The notes beneath the pieces were generated by a model that worked only from the letters and a program-made list of their open reading frames with translations, ran no database searches and was not told where the DNA came from. A stretch of DNA of 34,166 bases from positions 1 through 34,166 of the forward strand of contig WHSW01000016.1 of NCBI GenBank assembly GCA_009379895.1. The letters run 5' to 3'. Positions 23,988 through 32,730 of the stretch are shown in pieces (the first letter of the stretch is position 1; each line of letters starts with the position of its first letter). A program made the position numbers and the translations under genes. This DNA is from Solirubrobacterales bacterium (GTDB lineage Bacteria > Actinomycetota > Thermoleophilia > Solirubrobacterales > 70-9).

Positions 23988-25174
23988 GTCGACGGGACCA
24001 CCACCTGCTGTCCGGCCTCGAGATCCGCGCCGCTCACTTGCACGAGGCCGTTGGCCTGGTCGAAGGCGCCGAGGTTGACCGACACGAGCTCGCGCTCGCC
24101 ACCGGCGCCGACCGTCTCGACCGCGTAGCCGCCACCGGCACGGGCCAGGAGCGCGGTGACCGGCACGCTGAGCGCGTCCTTGACCCGCTCGGTGGTGATC
24201 TCGACCTCGACCGGGGCCTGGTCGATGGCCGCGACGTCGTCGGCGTCCTCGAGCCTGACGTAGACGGGGATCGTCGCGCTCGCCGAATCCTCCTCTGAGC
24301 CGGAATCCGACCCCGACCCACCGCCGCCCGCGACCGTCCCGACGTCGGTGACGATCCCCGGCGTCGTCTCGTTGTCCGGCAGGGTGACCCGGGCACGGTC
24401 CCCGATCTCGACGACGGCCGCCTGGGAGGCATCGAGGTCGACCTCCACCCGCCGCCGGGTCGAGGTGGCCTGCGCGACCGGCGCGCCGGGCTGGGCCATC
24501 GTGCCGAGGGTCGCCGTCACCCTGGTGATCCGCAGCGGCCCCGGCAGGAAGACCGCCTGCTCGGGCTCGAGCGAGCCGGTCTGCTCGAGGCCGAGCTCGT
24601 CCTGCAGCCGTTCGAGCGCGGACGCCGTCTCGGCGCCGAAGTAATCGGACGTTGGATCGAGCTCGTCGCGGCCGGCGTAGCCGAGCGAGACCAGGTTGCG
24701 ATTCAGCTGCCGAACATCCGGTCCGTCCATTCCCTCGGACAGCGACCGGTAGGCGGGCGTGCGCCCGCAGAGCAGCGCCACCGGCTCGTCGGCGACGCGG
24801 TAGAGCACCTCGCCGCACCCGATTTCATCGCCGGTGCCCGGCAACGCCGTGTAGGCGCCGGCGGCCTGGTTGACCACCGAATACGGCGAGCCGTCGGCCT
24901 GGGCGGCATAGTCGAGGGAGCCGCTCTGATAGACCTGCGAGGCGAGGCGGCCGCGCTCGACCCGCGCGAGCGAGGGGGCGCCCTCGCCGTCGCTGTCGCC
25001 CTCCGCTCCGCTCGAGTCGCCGAACGGGCCGATCACGGCAACCAGGGCCGCCGCACCGATCAGCGCCGCGACCCCCCCGGCGAGCCGAATCCGCCGCCGC
25101 CCAGGGGGCTGCTCGCCGTTCGGCTCCGTCGCGCCGGGCGCCTCGGCCGTGCTGGTCGGCGCGCCGACGCTCAC
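23984..25174 (-). CDS. Periplasmic adaptor (HlyD/MacA-like) with peptidoglycan-binding domain
   Basis: 396-residue membrane-anchored adaptor. The order is: short cytoplasmic tail, one transmembrane span ([20 protein letters not shown], about residues 31-50), a lipoyl/barrel-type segment, a PG_binding_1-type three-helix domain ([20 protein letters not shown] to [12 protein letters not shown]), and a C-terminal beta-barrel region ([58 protein letters not shown]) as in MacA-type proteins. A Gly/Ser/Asp-rich loop at about 265-285 is low complexity. GTG 25174 overlaps the lipoprotein stop as GTGA. It probably links the MacB-like pump to the cell wall. Confidence 0.82.
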   Translation of the reverse strand: MSVGAPTSTAEAPGATEPNGEQPPGRRRIRLAGGVAALIGAAALVAVIGPFGDSSGAEGDSDGEGAPSLARVERGRLASQVYQSGSLDYAAQADGSPYSVVNQAAGAYTALPGTGDEIGCGEVLYRVADEPVALLCGRTPAYRSLSEGMDGPDVRQLNRNLVSLGYAGRDELDPTSDYFGAETASALERLQDELGLEQTGSLEPEQAVFLPGPLRITRVTATLGTMAQPGAPVAQATSTRRRVEVDLDASQAAVVEIGDRARVTLPDNETTPGIVTDVGTVAGGGGSGSDSGSEEDSASATIPVYVRLEDADDVAAIDQAPVEVEITTERVKDALSVPVTALLARAGGGYAVETVGAGGERELVSVNLGAFDQANGLVQVSGADLEAGQQVVVPST

Positions 25175-25746
25175 GGCGCACCGCCCAGCCCCGAGAGGAT
25201 CTCGTCGCAGGCCTGCTGCGCGGCCTGAAACTGCGGCGAGTCCCCGGCGACCCCGGGCGGCAGCTGCATCCGCACGCCTCCGCCGGAGACGTCCGGGTCG
25301 GGGAACTCGGGGACGCCGTTCTCGCGCATGCACTTCGCGTACTCGAGGGCCGCGGCCTCCATCTCGGGGTTCGGGGCGCCGCCGCCCTCCGCCCCCGCGG
25401 GCGCCAGGTCCTGGCACGCCTCCTGCGCGGCCTGCCACTCCGGCGAGTTCGGGTCGAGCCCGTTGCCCGGCGTGACTCGGAGCTGGATCCGGCCGTTGAC
25501 CGGGTCGGGGAACTCCGACACCCCGTTCTCGCGCATGCACTCGGAGTACTGCACCGCCTCGTCGGAGTCGGCGCTCGCCTCGGAGGCCACGGCGCTGTCG
25601 CCGTCGGCGCCGTCATCGCCGCAGCCGGCCGCGAGCAGCCCGGCGGCCGCGAACGCAAGCAGCACCGGACCGGCCCGCCCCCTCCACCACGATCGGCGCG
25701 CCGGCGCCCGCGCGGCGGTTGGGTTGCTGGTTCGCTTCGTATTCAT
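25171..25746 (-). CDS. Lipoprotein with two Cys-containing CMRENGV...FPDP repeats, function unknown
   Basis: 191 residues. A signal peptide with lipobox LLAAGC places the lipidated Cys at 42. The mature part is a tandem duplication with a 69-residue period: YSECMRENGVSEFPDP (Cys70) and YAKCMRENGVPEFPDP (Cys139), each followed 41 residues later by a second Cys in SPEWQAAQEAC (Cys111) and SPQFQAAQQAC (Cys180). Similar CMR.xGV..FPDP proteins are, to my knowledge, common and uncharacterised in actinobacteria. The Cys pairs could be disulfides or thiolate/Met metal sites. ATG 25746 has AAGGAGGT eight bases upstream, the best ribosome site in the operon. It is the first gene of the exporter operon, facing the sensor kinase. 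Confidence 0.8.
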   Translation of the reverse strand: MNTKRTSNPTAARAPARRSWWRGRAGPVLLAFAAAGLLAAGCGDDGADGDSAVASEASADSDEAVQYSECMRENGVSEFPDPVNGRIQLRVTPGNGLDPNSPEWQAAQEACQDLAPAGAEGGGAPNPEMEAAALEYAKCMRENGVPEFPDPDVSGGGVRMQLPPGVAGDSPQFQAAQQACDEILSGLGGAP

Positions 25747-25805
25747 TCTCAGGGACCTCCTTCGGATCGCTGGATCTGCATCGGGGGCCGTTGTACGAAA
25801 GCGGG

Positions 25806-25846
25806 GGTAACACCGGCCAAACGGTGTCTGTTAACTCGCTGTTACC
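25806..25846. promoter_or_regulatory. Candidate response-regulator binding region between lipoprotein and kinase genes
   Basis: TGTTAAC (25829-25835) and TGTTACC (25840-25846) are direct repeats with an 11-base period, as expected for OmpR/PhoB-type dimers. An inverted third copy GTGTTACC lies on the other strand at 25813-25806. ACACCG-N6-CGGTGT (25810-25827) overlaps it. The region is A/T-enriched and sits about 30-70 bases from each divergent start. Confidence 0.5.
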
Positions 25847-25876
25847 TCGGATCGCCATCCTTGGCTCGCGCACGAG

Positions 25877-27127
25877 ATGCCCGGCCGACTCGCCAACCTC
25901 GCCTCCCGACCACAGCTCCCGCGACGGACGGTGCGGCTGCGCCTCACCCTCCTCTACGGGGTGCTGTTCCTGCTCTCGGGCGCGGCCCTGCTCGCGATCA
26001 CCTACCTGCTGGTCAGCCGCTCGACCGGCGACCGCGTCCTGTTCACGGCGAGGGCCGGGACGCCGCCCGAGCTCCAGGCCCCCGGTGGGCTCGACAACTT
26101 CCCCTCGCAGGGCCCGATCCCCAATCGGCTGGAAGACACGACGAAGCAGCTCCGAGCCCAGGCGGCCAACCAGCGAGACGATCAGCTCGAACAGCTCCTG
26201 ATCCAGTCGGGGATCGCGCTCGGCGTGATGTCCATCGTCTCGATTGGGCTCGGCTGGCTGATCGCCGGGCGCGTGCTCGGACCGCTGAGAACGATGACCG
26301 CCACCACCCGCCAAATCTCGGAGCACAACCTGCACGAGCGGCTCGCGCTCGAGGGCCCGAGCGACGAGCTCAAGGACCTCGGCGACACGATCGACGGCCT
26401 CCTCGCCCGGCTCGAGGCGGCGTTCGAGGCCCAGCGCCGGTTTGTCGCCAACGCCTCGCACGAGATGCGGACGCCGCTGGCGATGATGCGCACCTCGCTC
26501 GACGTGACGGCCGCGAAACCGGGGCCCGTCCCGCCCGAGCTGAGCACGCTCGACGGCAAGCTGCGCGAGGGCCTCGACCGCGCCGACCGGCTGCTCGAGA
26601 GCTTCCTGACGCTTGCCCGAGCCCAGCACGACGGGGTCCCGGAGCAGACCACGGTGTCGCTCCCGGAGATCGTCTCCGCGACGGTCGCCGATCGCGGCGA
26701 TGCGATCGAAGCGAAGGGGATCGAGCTGCGCTGGGAGCTGGGTCCGCTGAAGGTGATCGGCAGCGAGACGCTGCTCACGCACCTGGTCGAGAACGTGATC
26801 GACAACGCGATCCGCCACAACGAGACGGGGGGGTGGATCCGCGTCGAGACGCGCGCCGGCAACCCGGGCCAGGTCGTGGTCGAGAGCGGTGGCCCGCGGT
26901 TGGAGCCCGACGCCATCCGCGACCTCTCCCAGCCCTTCCGCCGGCTCGGGGCTGAGCGGACCAGCTCACAGAACGGGATCGGCCTCGGGCTCTCGATCGT
27001 CGCGGCGATCGTGAACGCTCACGGCGGCGAGCTCGACCTCGCGGCCCAGTCGGAGGGCGGCCTGCGAGTGCGAGTCGCCCTGCCCCGCGCCGAGACGGGA
27101 ATCGTGGCGGCCGGGGCGATCGCGTGA
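25877..27127 (+). CDS. Sensor histidine kinase (HisKA/HATPase_c, HAMP)
   Basis: Membrane two-component kinase, 416 residues. The first span is LTLLYGVLFLLSGAALLAIT (about 24-43) and the second LIQSGIALGVMSIVSIGLGW (about 110-130), enclosing a sensor loop of about 65 residues. HAMP follows (RVLGPLRTMTATTRQISEHN). The H-box is NASHEMRTPLAMMRTSLDVT with phospho-acceptor His195, the N-box VENVIDNAIRHNETGGW, and the G2-box NGIGLGLSIVAAIVNAHGG. The usual D-box Asp is replaced in VVVESGGPRLEPDAI, a variant seen in other kinases of this class. The stop overlaps the regulator GTG. The divergent exporter operon is its likely target. The ribosome site is weak. Confidence 0.88.
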   Translation: MPGRLANLASRPQLPRRTVRLRLTLLYGVLFLLSGAALLAITYLLVSRSTGDRVLFTARAGTPPELQAPGGLDNFPSQGPIPNRLEDTTKQLRAQAANQRDDQLEQLLIQSGIALGVMSIVSIGLGWLIAGRVLGPLRTMTATTRQISEHNLHERLALEGPSDELKDLGDTIDGLLARLEAAFEAQRRFVANASHEMRTPLAMMRTSLDVTAAKPGPVPPELSTLDGKLREGLDRADRLLESFLTLARAQHDGVPEQTTVSLPEIVSATVADRGDAIEAKGIELRWELGPLKVIGSETLLTHLVENVIDNAIRHNETGGWIRVETRAGNPGQVVVESGGPRLEPDAIRDLSQPFRRLGAERTSSQNGIGLGLSIVAAIVNAHGGELDLAAQSEGGLRVRVALPRAETGIVAAGAIA

Positions 27128-27801
27128 GGGTCCTCGTCGTCGAGGACGTGCGGCGGCTCGCCGACGACATCTGCGAGGGGCTTCGCGACCAGGGCATCGC
27201 CGTCGACGTCACCTACGACGGCCTCGACGCGGCCGCCAAGATCAACGTCCACGCCTACGACGTGCTCGTCCTCGACCGAGATCTGCCGGGCGTGCACGGC
27301 GACACGCTCTGCCGAATGGCCACCGAGGGCGAGCGGCCCCCGATGGTGCTGATGCTGACCGCGGCCGACTCACCCGGGGATCGGGTCGCCGGACTCACGC
27401 TGGGCGCCGACGACTACCTGCCGAAGCCGTTTCACTTCCCCGAGCTGGTGCTGAGAGTCAGGGCGCTCGCGCGGCGTAGGCCCGCGGCGAGCGGCCGCAT
27501 CTACCGGGCGGCGGGGATCGAGCTCGACCCGCTCAGGCGCACGGTCACCCGCGACGGAACCCCGGTCGACCTCTCGGGCAAGGAGCTCGGGGTGCTCGAG
27601 GCCCTGATCCGGGCGGCGCCCGGCGTGCGCAGCGCCGAGCACCTCCTCGAGGAGGTCTGGGACGAGAACGCGGACCCGTTCACGAAGACCGTGCAGGTCA
27701 CGGTCAGCCGGCTGCGGCGCAAGCTGGGAGAGCCCCAGGCCATCCAGACGATCCCCGGCGCCGGCTACCGGATCGCGGACGCTCCGGCACGCAAGGAGTG
27801 A
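27124..27801 (+). CDS. Response regulator, OmpR/PhoB family
   Basis: 225 residues. The receiver domain has the acidic pair VVEDVRR (Glu7/Asp8), phospho-acceptor Asp51 in VLVLDRDLPG, Thr in MVLMLTAAD and Lys in YLPKPFHFPEL. The winged-helix effector domain has IELDPLRRTVTRDGTPVDLS, LSGKELGVLEALI, HLLEEVWDEN, FTKTVQVTVSRLRRKLGEP and the wing IQTIPGAGYRIAD. GTG at 27124 overlaps the kinase stop as GTGA, so the two are co-translated. It is expected to bind the TGTTANC repeats at 25829-25846 ahead of the kinase and lipoprotein genes. Confidence 0.9.
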   Translation: MRVLVVEDVRRLADDICEGLRDQGIAVDVTYDGLDAAAKINVHAYDVLVLDRDLPGVHGDTLCRMATEGERPPMVLMLTAADSPGDRVAGLTLGADDYLPKPFHFPELVLRVRALARRRPAASGRIYRAAGIELDPLRRTVTRDGTPVDLSGKELGVLEALIRAAPGVRSAEHLLEEVWDENADPFTKTVQVTVSRLRRKLGEPQAIQTIPGAGYRIADAPARKE

Positions 27802-27831
27802 GCGCGCCGAGCGAGCGGCGAGCCCTCCGCC

Positions 27832-29198
27832 CTACAGCGCCAACCCCACCGGCTCCTCCAAGAGAGCGCGCACGCGCGCGAGGAACATCGCGGCCTCGGC
27901 GCCGTAGAGGATGCGGTGATCGCAGGCGAGCGTGACGCCCATCAGCCGCGCCGAGGAGAGCTCGCCGTCGGCGAGCACCGGGCGCTCGGTGACCTCGCCG
28001 ACCGCCAGGATCGCGGCCTGGGGCGGGTTGATCACCGGATAGAAGTTGGCGACCCCGAACATGCCCAGGTTCGAGACGCTGAAGGTGCCGCCACTGAGCT
28101 CGGGCGGGGTGATCGTCTGCTCTCTTACCTTCCTTGCCAGCTCGCGGGCCTCGGTGGCGATCTGAGCCAGGCCCTTGCGGTCGGCGTCGAAGATCGTCGG
28201 CACGACCAGGGCGGCGGGGGCGGCCACCGCGACGCCGACGTTGATGCGCTCATAGAGCTCGAAGCGCCCGTCGCGATAGGCGCCGTTGGCGCGGGGGAAG
28301 TCGCGCAGGGAAAGCGCGGCTGCCTTGATCACCATGTCGTTTAGCGAGGGCAGCGCCTCGCCCTCGGCTGCGGAGGCCTTCAGGCGAGCGCGGGCGGCCA
28401 CCGCGCGGGTCATGTCGATCTCTGCCTGCAGATAGAAGTGCGGCACGGTGGCCTTTGACTCGGCCATGCGCCGGGCGATCGTCTGCTGGAGGCGCGAGAG
28501 CTCGACGGTCTGCGTCTTGCCCTTGACGGTCTCGGGGGTGGCGGCAGGGGCCGGGGCATCCCCGCCGACGCCGAGAGAGGAGCGCGCGCCGGCGGGGGCC
28601 CGGGGCCTAGACGACCGTCGTGCGGGGGGGAAGGAGCTGGGGCGGCCTCGACGTCTGCGCGGATGATCCGCCCGCCGGGGCCAGAGCCCGAGAGCGCGGC
28701 CAGCTCGACCCCGCGCTCGGCGGCGATCCGGCGCGCCAGGGGCGAGGCCTTGACGCGCCCGTCGGCGGCGGGAGTGGGGCCGGCCCCCTGCGCGGGCGCG
28801 GGAGTGGATGCCGCCTCCGCCTGCGCGGGCACGGGCTCGGCGGGCGCCTCGGGGGCCGGGGGGGCCGATGCGTCGGGCTCCTCTCCCGTCGCCTCGTCTT
28901 GATCACGAGCCGCGCCACCGTCGCCGTCGGCGGCCCGCTCGTCGCCGCTCGGAGCCTCCCCCGCCTCGCCGACCCGCGCGATCACCGCGCCCAGGGCCAC
29001 CGTGTCGCCCTCGGCGGCGCTGATCTCGGTCAGCGTCCCGGCGACGTCTGCCTCATAGACCATGTTCGCCTTGTCGGTCTCGATCTCGACCAGCTCGTCG
29101 CCGACCGCGACCTCGTCGCCGACCGCCTTTAGCCAGGCGAGGATCGTGCCCTCCTCCATCGAGTCAGAGAGGCGGGGCATGACTATGTCCTCGGGCAT
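27832..29198 (-). pseudogene. 2-oxoacid dehydrogenase E2 (dihydrolipoamide acyltransferase), interrupted by -1 frameshift
   Basis: Acyltransferase core of a pyruvate, acetoin or branched-chain 2-oxoacid dehydrogenase complex, about 456 residues when repaired. The lipoyl domain holds IETDKANMVYEADVAG with lipoyl Lys43, followed by an Ala/Pro linker, the E1/E3-binding domain (KASPLARRIAAERGVELAAL, GSGPGGRIIRADVEA) and the catalytic domain (SRLQQTIARRMAESKATVPH, FSVSNLGMFGVANFYPVINP, LACDHRILYGAEAAMFLARV). The catalytic motif reads HRILYG where the classic form is HxxxDG. The frame breaks at the seven-base G run 28624-28630 (C on the coding strand); one missing base repairs it. ATG 29198 is preferred, with GAGGAGG five bases upstream; the GTG at 29204 overlaps that site. 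Confidence 0.82.
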
Positions 29199-29247
29199 GG
29201 CCACCTCCTCGGCGTGGCGGGCGGGGGTGCGGTGGTCGGCGGGGCCA

Positions 29248-30716
29248 TCAGCCCAGGTCGACGGCGACGTACTTGGTGTCGAGGTACTCCTCGATCCCCT
29301 CGCGGCCGCCCTCGCGCCCGAAGCCGGAGGCCTTGACGCCGCCGAACGGCGCGGCGGGGTTGGAGACCAGGCCGCGGTTCAGTCCGACCATCCCGGTGTC
29401 GAGCCGATCGACCAGACGCAGGCCACGCTCGAGGTCGCGGGTGAAGACGTAGGCGACCAGCCCGTACTCGGTGTCATTGGCCGCGGCGACGGCCTCGTCC
29501 TCGTCGTCGAAGCTGACGACCGCCGCGACCGGGCCGAAGATCTCCTCGTCGAGCAGCCGGGCGTCGGCGCGGACTCGGCTCAGCACCGTCGGCTCGTAGA
29601 AGTAGCCGGCGCCCTCCACGGGGCCGCCGCCCGTGAGCGCCGCGGCGCCGCCCGCGAGGGCGTCGCCGACCAGCGACCCGACCTTGTCGCGCTGCTCGGC
29701 GTCGATCAGCGGCCCGACGTCGACCTCGGAGTCGGTGCCGCGCCCGACCCGCAGCGCGCCGAGGCGCTCGGCGAGCCGCGCGGCGAACTCCTCGGCCACC
29801 GACGCGTGCGCGTAGAAGCGGTTGGCGGCGGTGCAGGCCTCCCCCCCGTTTCGCATCTTCGCGATCACCGCCCCCTCGACTGCGCGCTCCAGGTCGGCGT
29901 CCTCGAAGACCAGGAAGGGCGCGTTTCCGCCCAGCTCCATCGAGACCCGCAGCAACCCCGGCGCAGCGCCGGCGACCAGCCGGCGCCCGACCTCGGTCGA
30001 GCCGGTGAAGGAGAGCTTGCGCGAGCGTGGGTCGGCGATCAGGGGATCCATCACCCGGCTCGCCGACGAGCTGGTGATCAGGTTGACGACCCCGTCGGGC
30101 AACCCGCACTCGATCAGGATGTCGACCAGCGCCAGCATCGAGAGCGGCGTCTGCTGGGCGGGCTTGACGACCACCGTGCAGCCGGCGGCGAGCGCCGGAC
30201 CGATCTTGCGGGTGCCCATCGCCAGCGGGAAGTTCCACGGCGTGATCAACAGGCAGGGGCCGACCGGCGCCTTGGTCACCAACAACCGCGACCCGCCGTC
30301 AGGCGCCAACCCGTAGCGACCCTCGATCCGCACCGCCTCCTCGGCGAACCAGCGCAGGTACTCGGCCCCGTAGGCGACCTCGCCGCGCGCGGCTTGCCCA
30401 TCTCGAGGGTCATCAGCAGGGCCAGCTGCTCGGAGCGCTCCTCGATCAGCTCGAAGGCCCGGCGCAGGAGCTCGCCACGCTCGCGTGGCGCGGTCGCGGC
30501 CCACGACTCGCCGGCGGCGACCGCGGCGTCGAGCGCCGCGACCGCGTCGGCGGCGGTCGCGTCGGCGACCTCGCCGAGAACCTCACCGGTGGCCGGGTCC
30601 TCGACCTCGATCGTCCCCGCCCCGGTCGCGTCGCGCCACTCGCCCCCGATCCGCAGGCTGCGCGGGACCGACTCGACCACCGAGCGCTCGACCGAGGCGG
30701 TGGCGAGGGCGCTCAC
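29248..30716 (-). pseudogene. NAD(P)-dependent aldehyde dehydrogenase (succinate-semialdehyde type), frame broken by a probable 10-base deletion
   Basis: ALDH superfamily enzyme, closest in style to succinate-semialdehyde dehydrogenases, about 488 residues. Motifs: ITPWNFPLAMGTRKIGPALA, VVKPAQQTPLSM, FTGSTEVGRRL, SMELGGNAPFLVFEDAD with the catalytic Glu, GGEACTAANRFYAH with the catalytic Cys, and LLDEEIFGPVAAVVSFDDED. The N-terminal part ends LEMGKPRAA, and the rest resumes as RGEVAYGAEYLRWFAEEAVR in the -1 frame at about 30388-30398. Relatives usually have LAEA(R/K)GE after MGKP, so about ten bases seem lost. GTG at 30716 overlaps the E1-beta stop (GTGA). Its place between E1-beta and E2 genes is unusual. 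Confidence 0.8.
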
Positions 30717-31729
30717 GCCGCCGTCTCCACCCCGGTGCCGAGCCGCCCGCGGACCGACTCGACGATCGTCTCGGCGGATGGCAGGAAGGGATCCTCGAGC
30801 GTCGGGCTGTAGGGGATCGGCGTCTCCTCGGTGGCCACGATCCAGGCGTCGTCGAGGTCGTGCAGGCCCCGCTCGGAGACGACCCCGAGCAGGCCGGTCG
30901 CCCAGCCGCCCGTCCGCGGGCCCTCCTCGACGGCGAGCAGGCGGTTGGTCCTGGCGACCGAGGCGAGCACCGTGGCCGAATCGAGCGGGCGCAGCGAGCG
31001 CAGGTCGACGACCTCGACGTCGAGGCCGTCTCCGGCCAGCGTGTCGGCGGCCTGCAGGGCGTCGCGCACGCCCTTGGAGATCGAGACGATGGTCAGGTCG
31101 CGGCCCTCGCGGACGACGGCCGCCTCGCCGATCGGCAGCACCTCGTGCTCGGGCTCGGGGCCCTTGATCGAGTAGAGGCGCTTGTGCTCCAAGAAGAGCA
31201 CCGGGTTGTCGTCGCGGATCGCCGCCTTGAGCAGCCCCTTGGCGTCGCCGGGCGACGATGGAGCCACCACCTTGATCCCGGGGATCCCCTGAAACCAGGT
31301 GCCGGGGCTCTGGGAATGCATCGCCCCGAAGCGCCCGCCGGCGCCGACCGCCGAGCGGACCACGAGCGGCGCCGAGCCCTGCTCGCCCGAGACGTACCAG
31401 AGCTTCGCCGCCTGATTGACGAGCGAGTCCATGGGCAGCGCCATGAAGTCGCCGAACATGATCTCGATCACCGGGCGCATCCCGGTCGCGGCGGCGCCGA
31501 AGGCGGCGCCGGCCAGCGCGAGCTCGGAGATCGGGGTGTCGAAGACGCGGTCGGCGCCGAAGCGCTCGGCGAGACCCGGCGTGACCGCGAACACCCCGCC
31601 CTGCTCGGCGGCCACGTCCTCGCCGAAGAAGACGACCGACGGATCGCGCTCGAGCTCCTCGGCGATCGCGTCGCGGATCGCGACCCTGAACTCGAGCTGG
31701 CCCGGGGAGCTCCCTCGTTCGGCGCTCAA
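30713..31729 (-). CDS. 2-oxoacid dehydrogenase E1 component, beta subunit
   Basis: Beta subunit of the thiamine-diphosphate E1 of a 2-oxoacid dehydrogenase complex (pyruvate/acetoin/branched-chain type), 338 residues. Motifs: FRVAIRDAIAEELERDPSVV, VFFGEDVAAEQGGVF with the ThDP-activating Glu, FDTPISELALAGAAFGAAAT, IEIMFGDFMALPMDSLVNQA, GGRFGAMHSQSPGTWFQGIP and VVAPSSPGDAKGLLKAAIRD, and late VVDLRSLRPLDSATVLASVA. The start is TTG at 31729, overlapping the E1-alpha stop as TTGA; no other start fits the conserved N-terminus. Its TGA overlaps the next GTG. It works as an alpha2beta2 tetramer with the upstream gene product. No E3 gene lies in the window. Confidence 0.9.
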   Translation of the reverse strand: MSAERGSSPGQLEFRVAIRDAIAEELERDPSVVFFGEDVAAEQGGVFAVTPGLAERFGADRVFDTPISELALAGAAFGAAATGMRPVIEIMFGDFMALPMDSLVNQAAKLWYVSGEQGSAPLVVRSAVGAGGRFGAMHSQSPGTWFQGIPGIKVVAPSSPGDAKGLLKAAIRDDNPVLFLEHKRLYSIKGPEPEHEVLPIGEAAVVREGRDLTIVSISKGVRDALQAADTLAGDGLDVEVVDLRSLRPLDSATVLASVARTNRLLAVEEGPRTGGWATGLLGVVSERGLHDLDDAWIVATEETPIPYSPTLEDPFLPSAETIVESVRGRLGTGVETAA

Positions 31730-32730
31730 GGCTTGAACTCCGTCGCCGGGCGCTCGTGCGGGTCCGGGTAGGGCGCCGCGAGCGCGGCCTCGGCCGCGCG
31801 CTCCATCTCCCCCTGGGCCTCGGTCTCGACCGCCTCGACGTCGGCCTCCGAGACGCCCTCGGCGAGCAGCCGCCGGCGGGCGACGGTGAGCGGGTCGCGC
31901 TCGAGCCAGCGCTCGAGCTCCTCGCTGGGGCGGTACCTGGCCGGGTCGGACTTCGAGTGACCGAAGTGGCGGTAGGTCTGACACTCGAGCATGGTCGGGC
32001 CGGCGCCGGAGCGCGCCCGCTCGACCGCCCCGGCCGCGGCGGCGCGCACGGCCCACAGGTCGTTGCCGTCGACGACCTCGAACGGGATCCCGTAGGCGCC
32101 GGCGCGGGCCGCGATCTCGCCGCCGCCCGTGACCCGCAGCATCGGGGTGAACTCGCCGTAGAAGTTGTTCTCGCAGACGAAGATCACGGGCAGCTCGAGC
32201 ACCTTGGCGAAGTTCAGGCACTCGTGGAAATAGGCCTGGTTGGTGGCGCCGTCGCCGAAGAAGGCGACCGAGACCCTGCCCTCGCGCTTGCCCGAGAGCG
32301 CCGCCCCGGTGGCGGCGGCGATGCTGCCGCCGACGATCCCGAAGCAGCCGACCAGCCCGTGCTCGAGGTCGACCACGTTCATCGACCCGGCGCGCCCGCC
32401 GCAGACGCCCGTCGCCCGGCCCAGCATCTCGGCGGCCAGCGCCTCCGGGGCGGTGCCCTTGGCGAGCGCGTGGCCGTGACCGCGGTAGGTGCCGCTGGCG
32501 TAGTCGTCGGGCGCAAGCGCCATGCAGACGCCGACCGGGATCGCCTCCTGGCCGGCCGACAGGTGGGTGGTGCCGTGTACCTCGCCCTTTAAGAAGAGGC
32601 GATGGATGGTCTGCTCGAACTCGCGGATCACGACCATCCGCGCGTAGGCGTCGAGGTAATCGCGCGCCGCGGGCTCGCCCCGCTCGGGCGCGGTCGGCGA
32701 CTCGACGCGCCGGGCCTCGGGCGCGCTCAA
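31726..32730 (-). CDS. 2-oxoacid dehydrogenase E1 component, alpha subunit (acetoin/pyruvate type)
   Basis: ThDP-binding alpha subunit, 334 residues. MVVIREFEQTIHRLFLKGEV, GTTHLSAGQEAIPVGVCMAL and the YRGHGHALAKG loop begin the protein. The GDG...N thiamine motif is FFGDGATNQAYFHECLNFAK, ending LPVIFVCENNFYGEFTPM, and the phosphorylation-loop-like YRHFGHSKSDPARYR follows. GGRAGSMNVVD and GCFGIVGGSIAAATGAAL resemble the acetoin dehydrogenase AcoA branch. The start is TTG at 32730, overlapping the upstream TGA as TTGA. It forms an operon with the HIBADH-type gene before it and E1-beta after it, controlled from the promoter at 33781-33810. Confidence 0.9.
   Translation of the reverse strand: MSAPEARRVESPTAPERGEPAARDYLDAYARMVVIREFEQTIHRLFLKGEVHGTTHLSAGQEAIPVGVCMALAPDDYASGTYRGHGHALAKGTAPEALAAEMLGRATGVCGGRAGSMNVVDLEHGLVGCFGIVGGSIAAATGAALSGKREGRVSVAFFGDGATNQAYFHECLNFAKVLELPVIFVCENNFYGEFTPMLRVTGGGEIAARAGAYGIPFEVVDGNDLWAVRAAAAGAVERARSGAGPTMLECQTYRHFGHSKSDPARYRPSEELERWLERDPLTVARRRLLAEGVSEADVEAVETEAQGEMERAAEAALAAPYPDPHERPATEFKP

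Noticed and set aside
29062-31167. Open frame of about 700 codons running rightward opposite the E2, ALDH and E1-beta genes
   Set aside because: It is a by-product of high GC at third codon positions; composition is Arg/Gly/Ala/Pro-rich with no motif, while the opposite strand has clear conserved enzymes.
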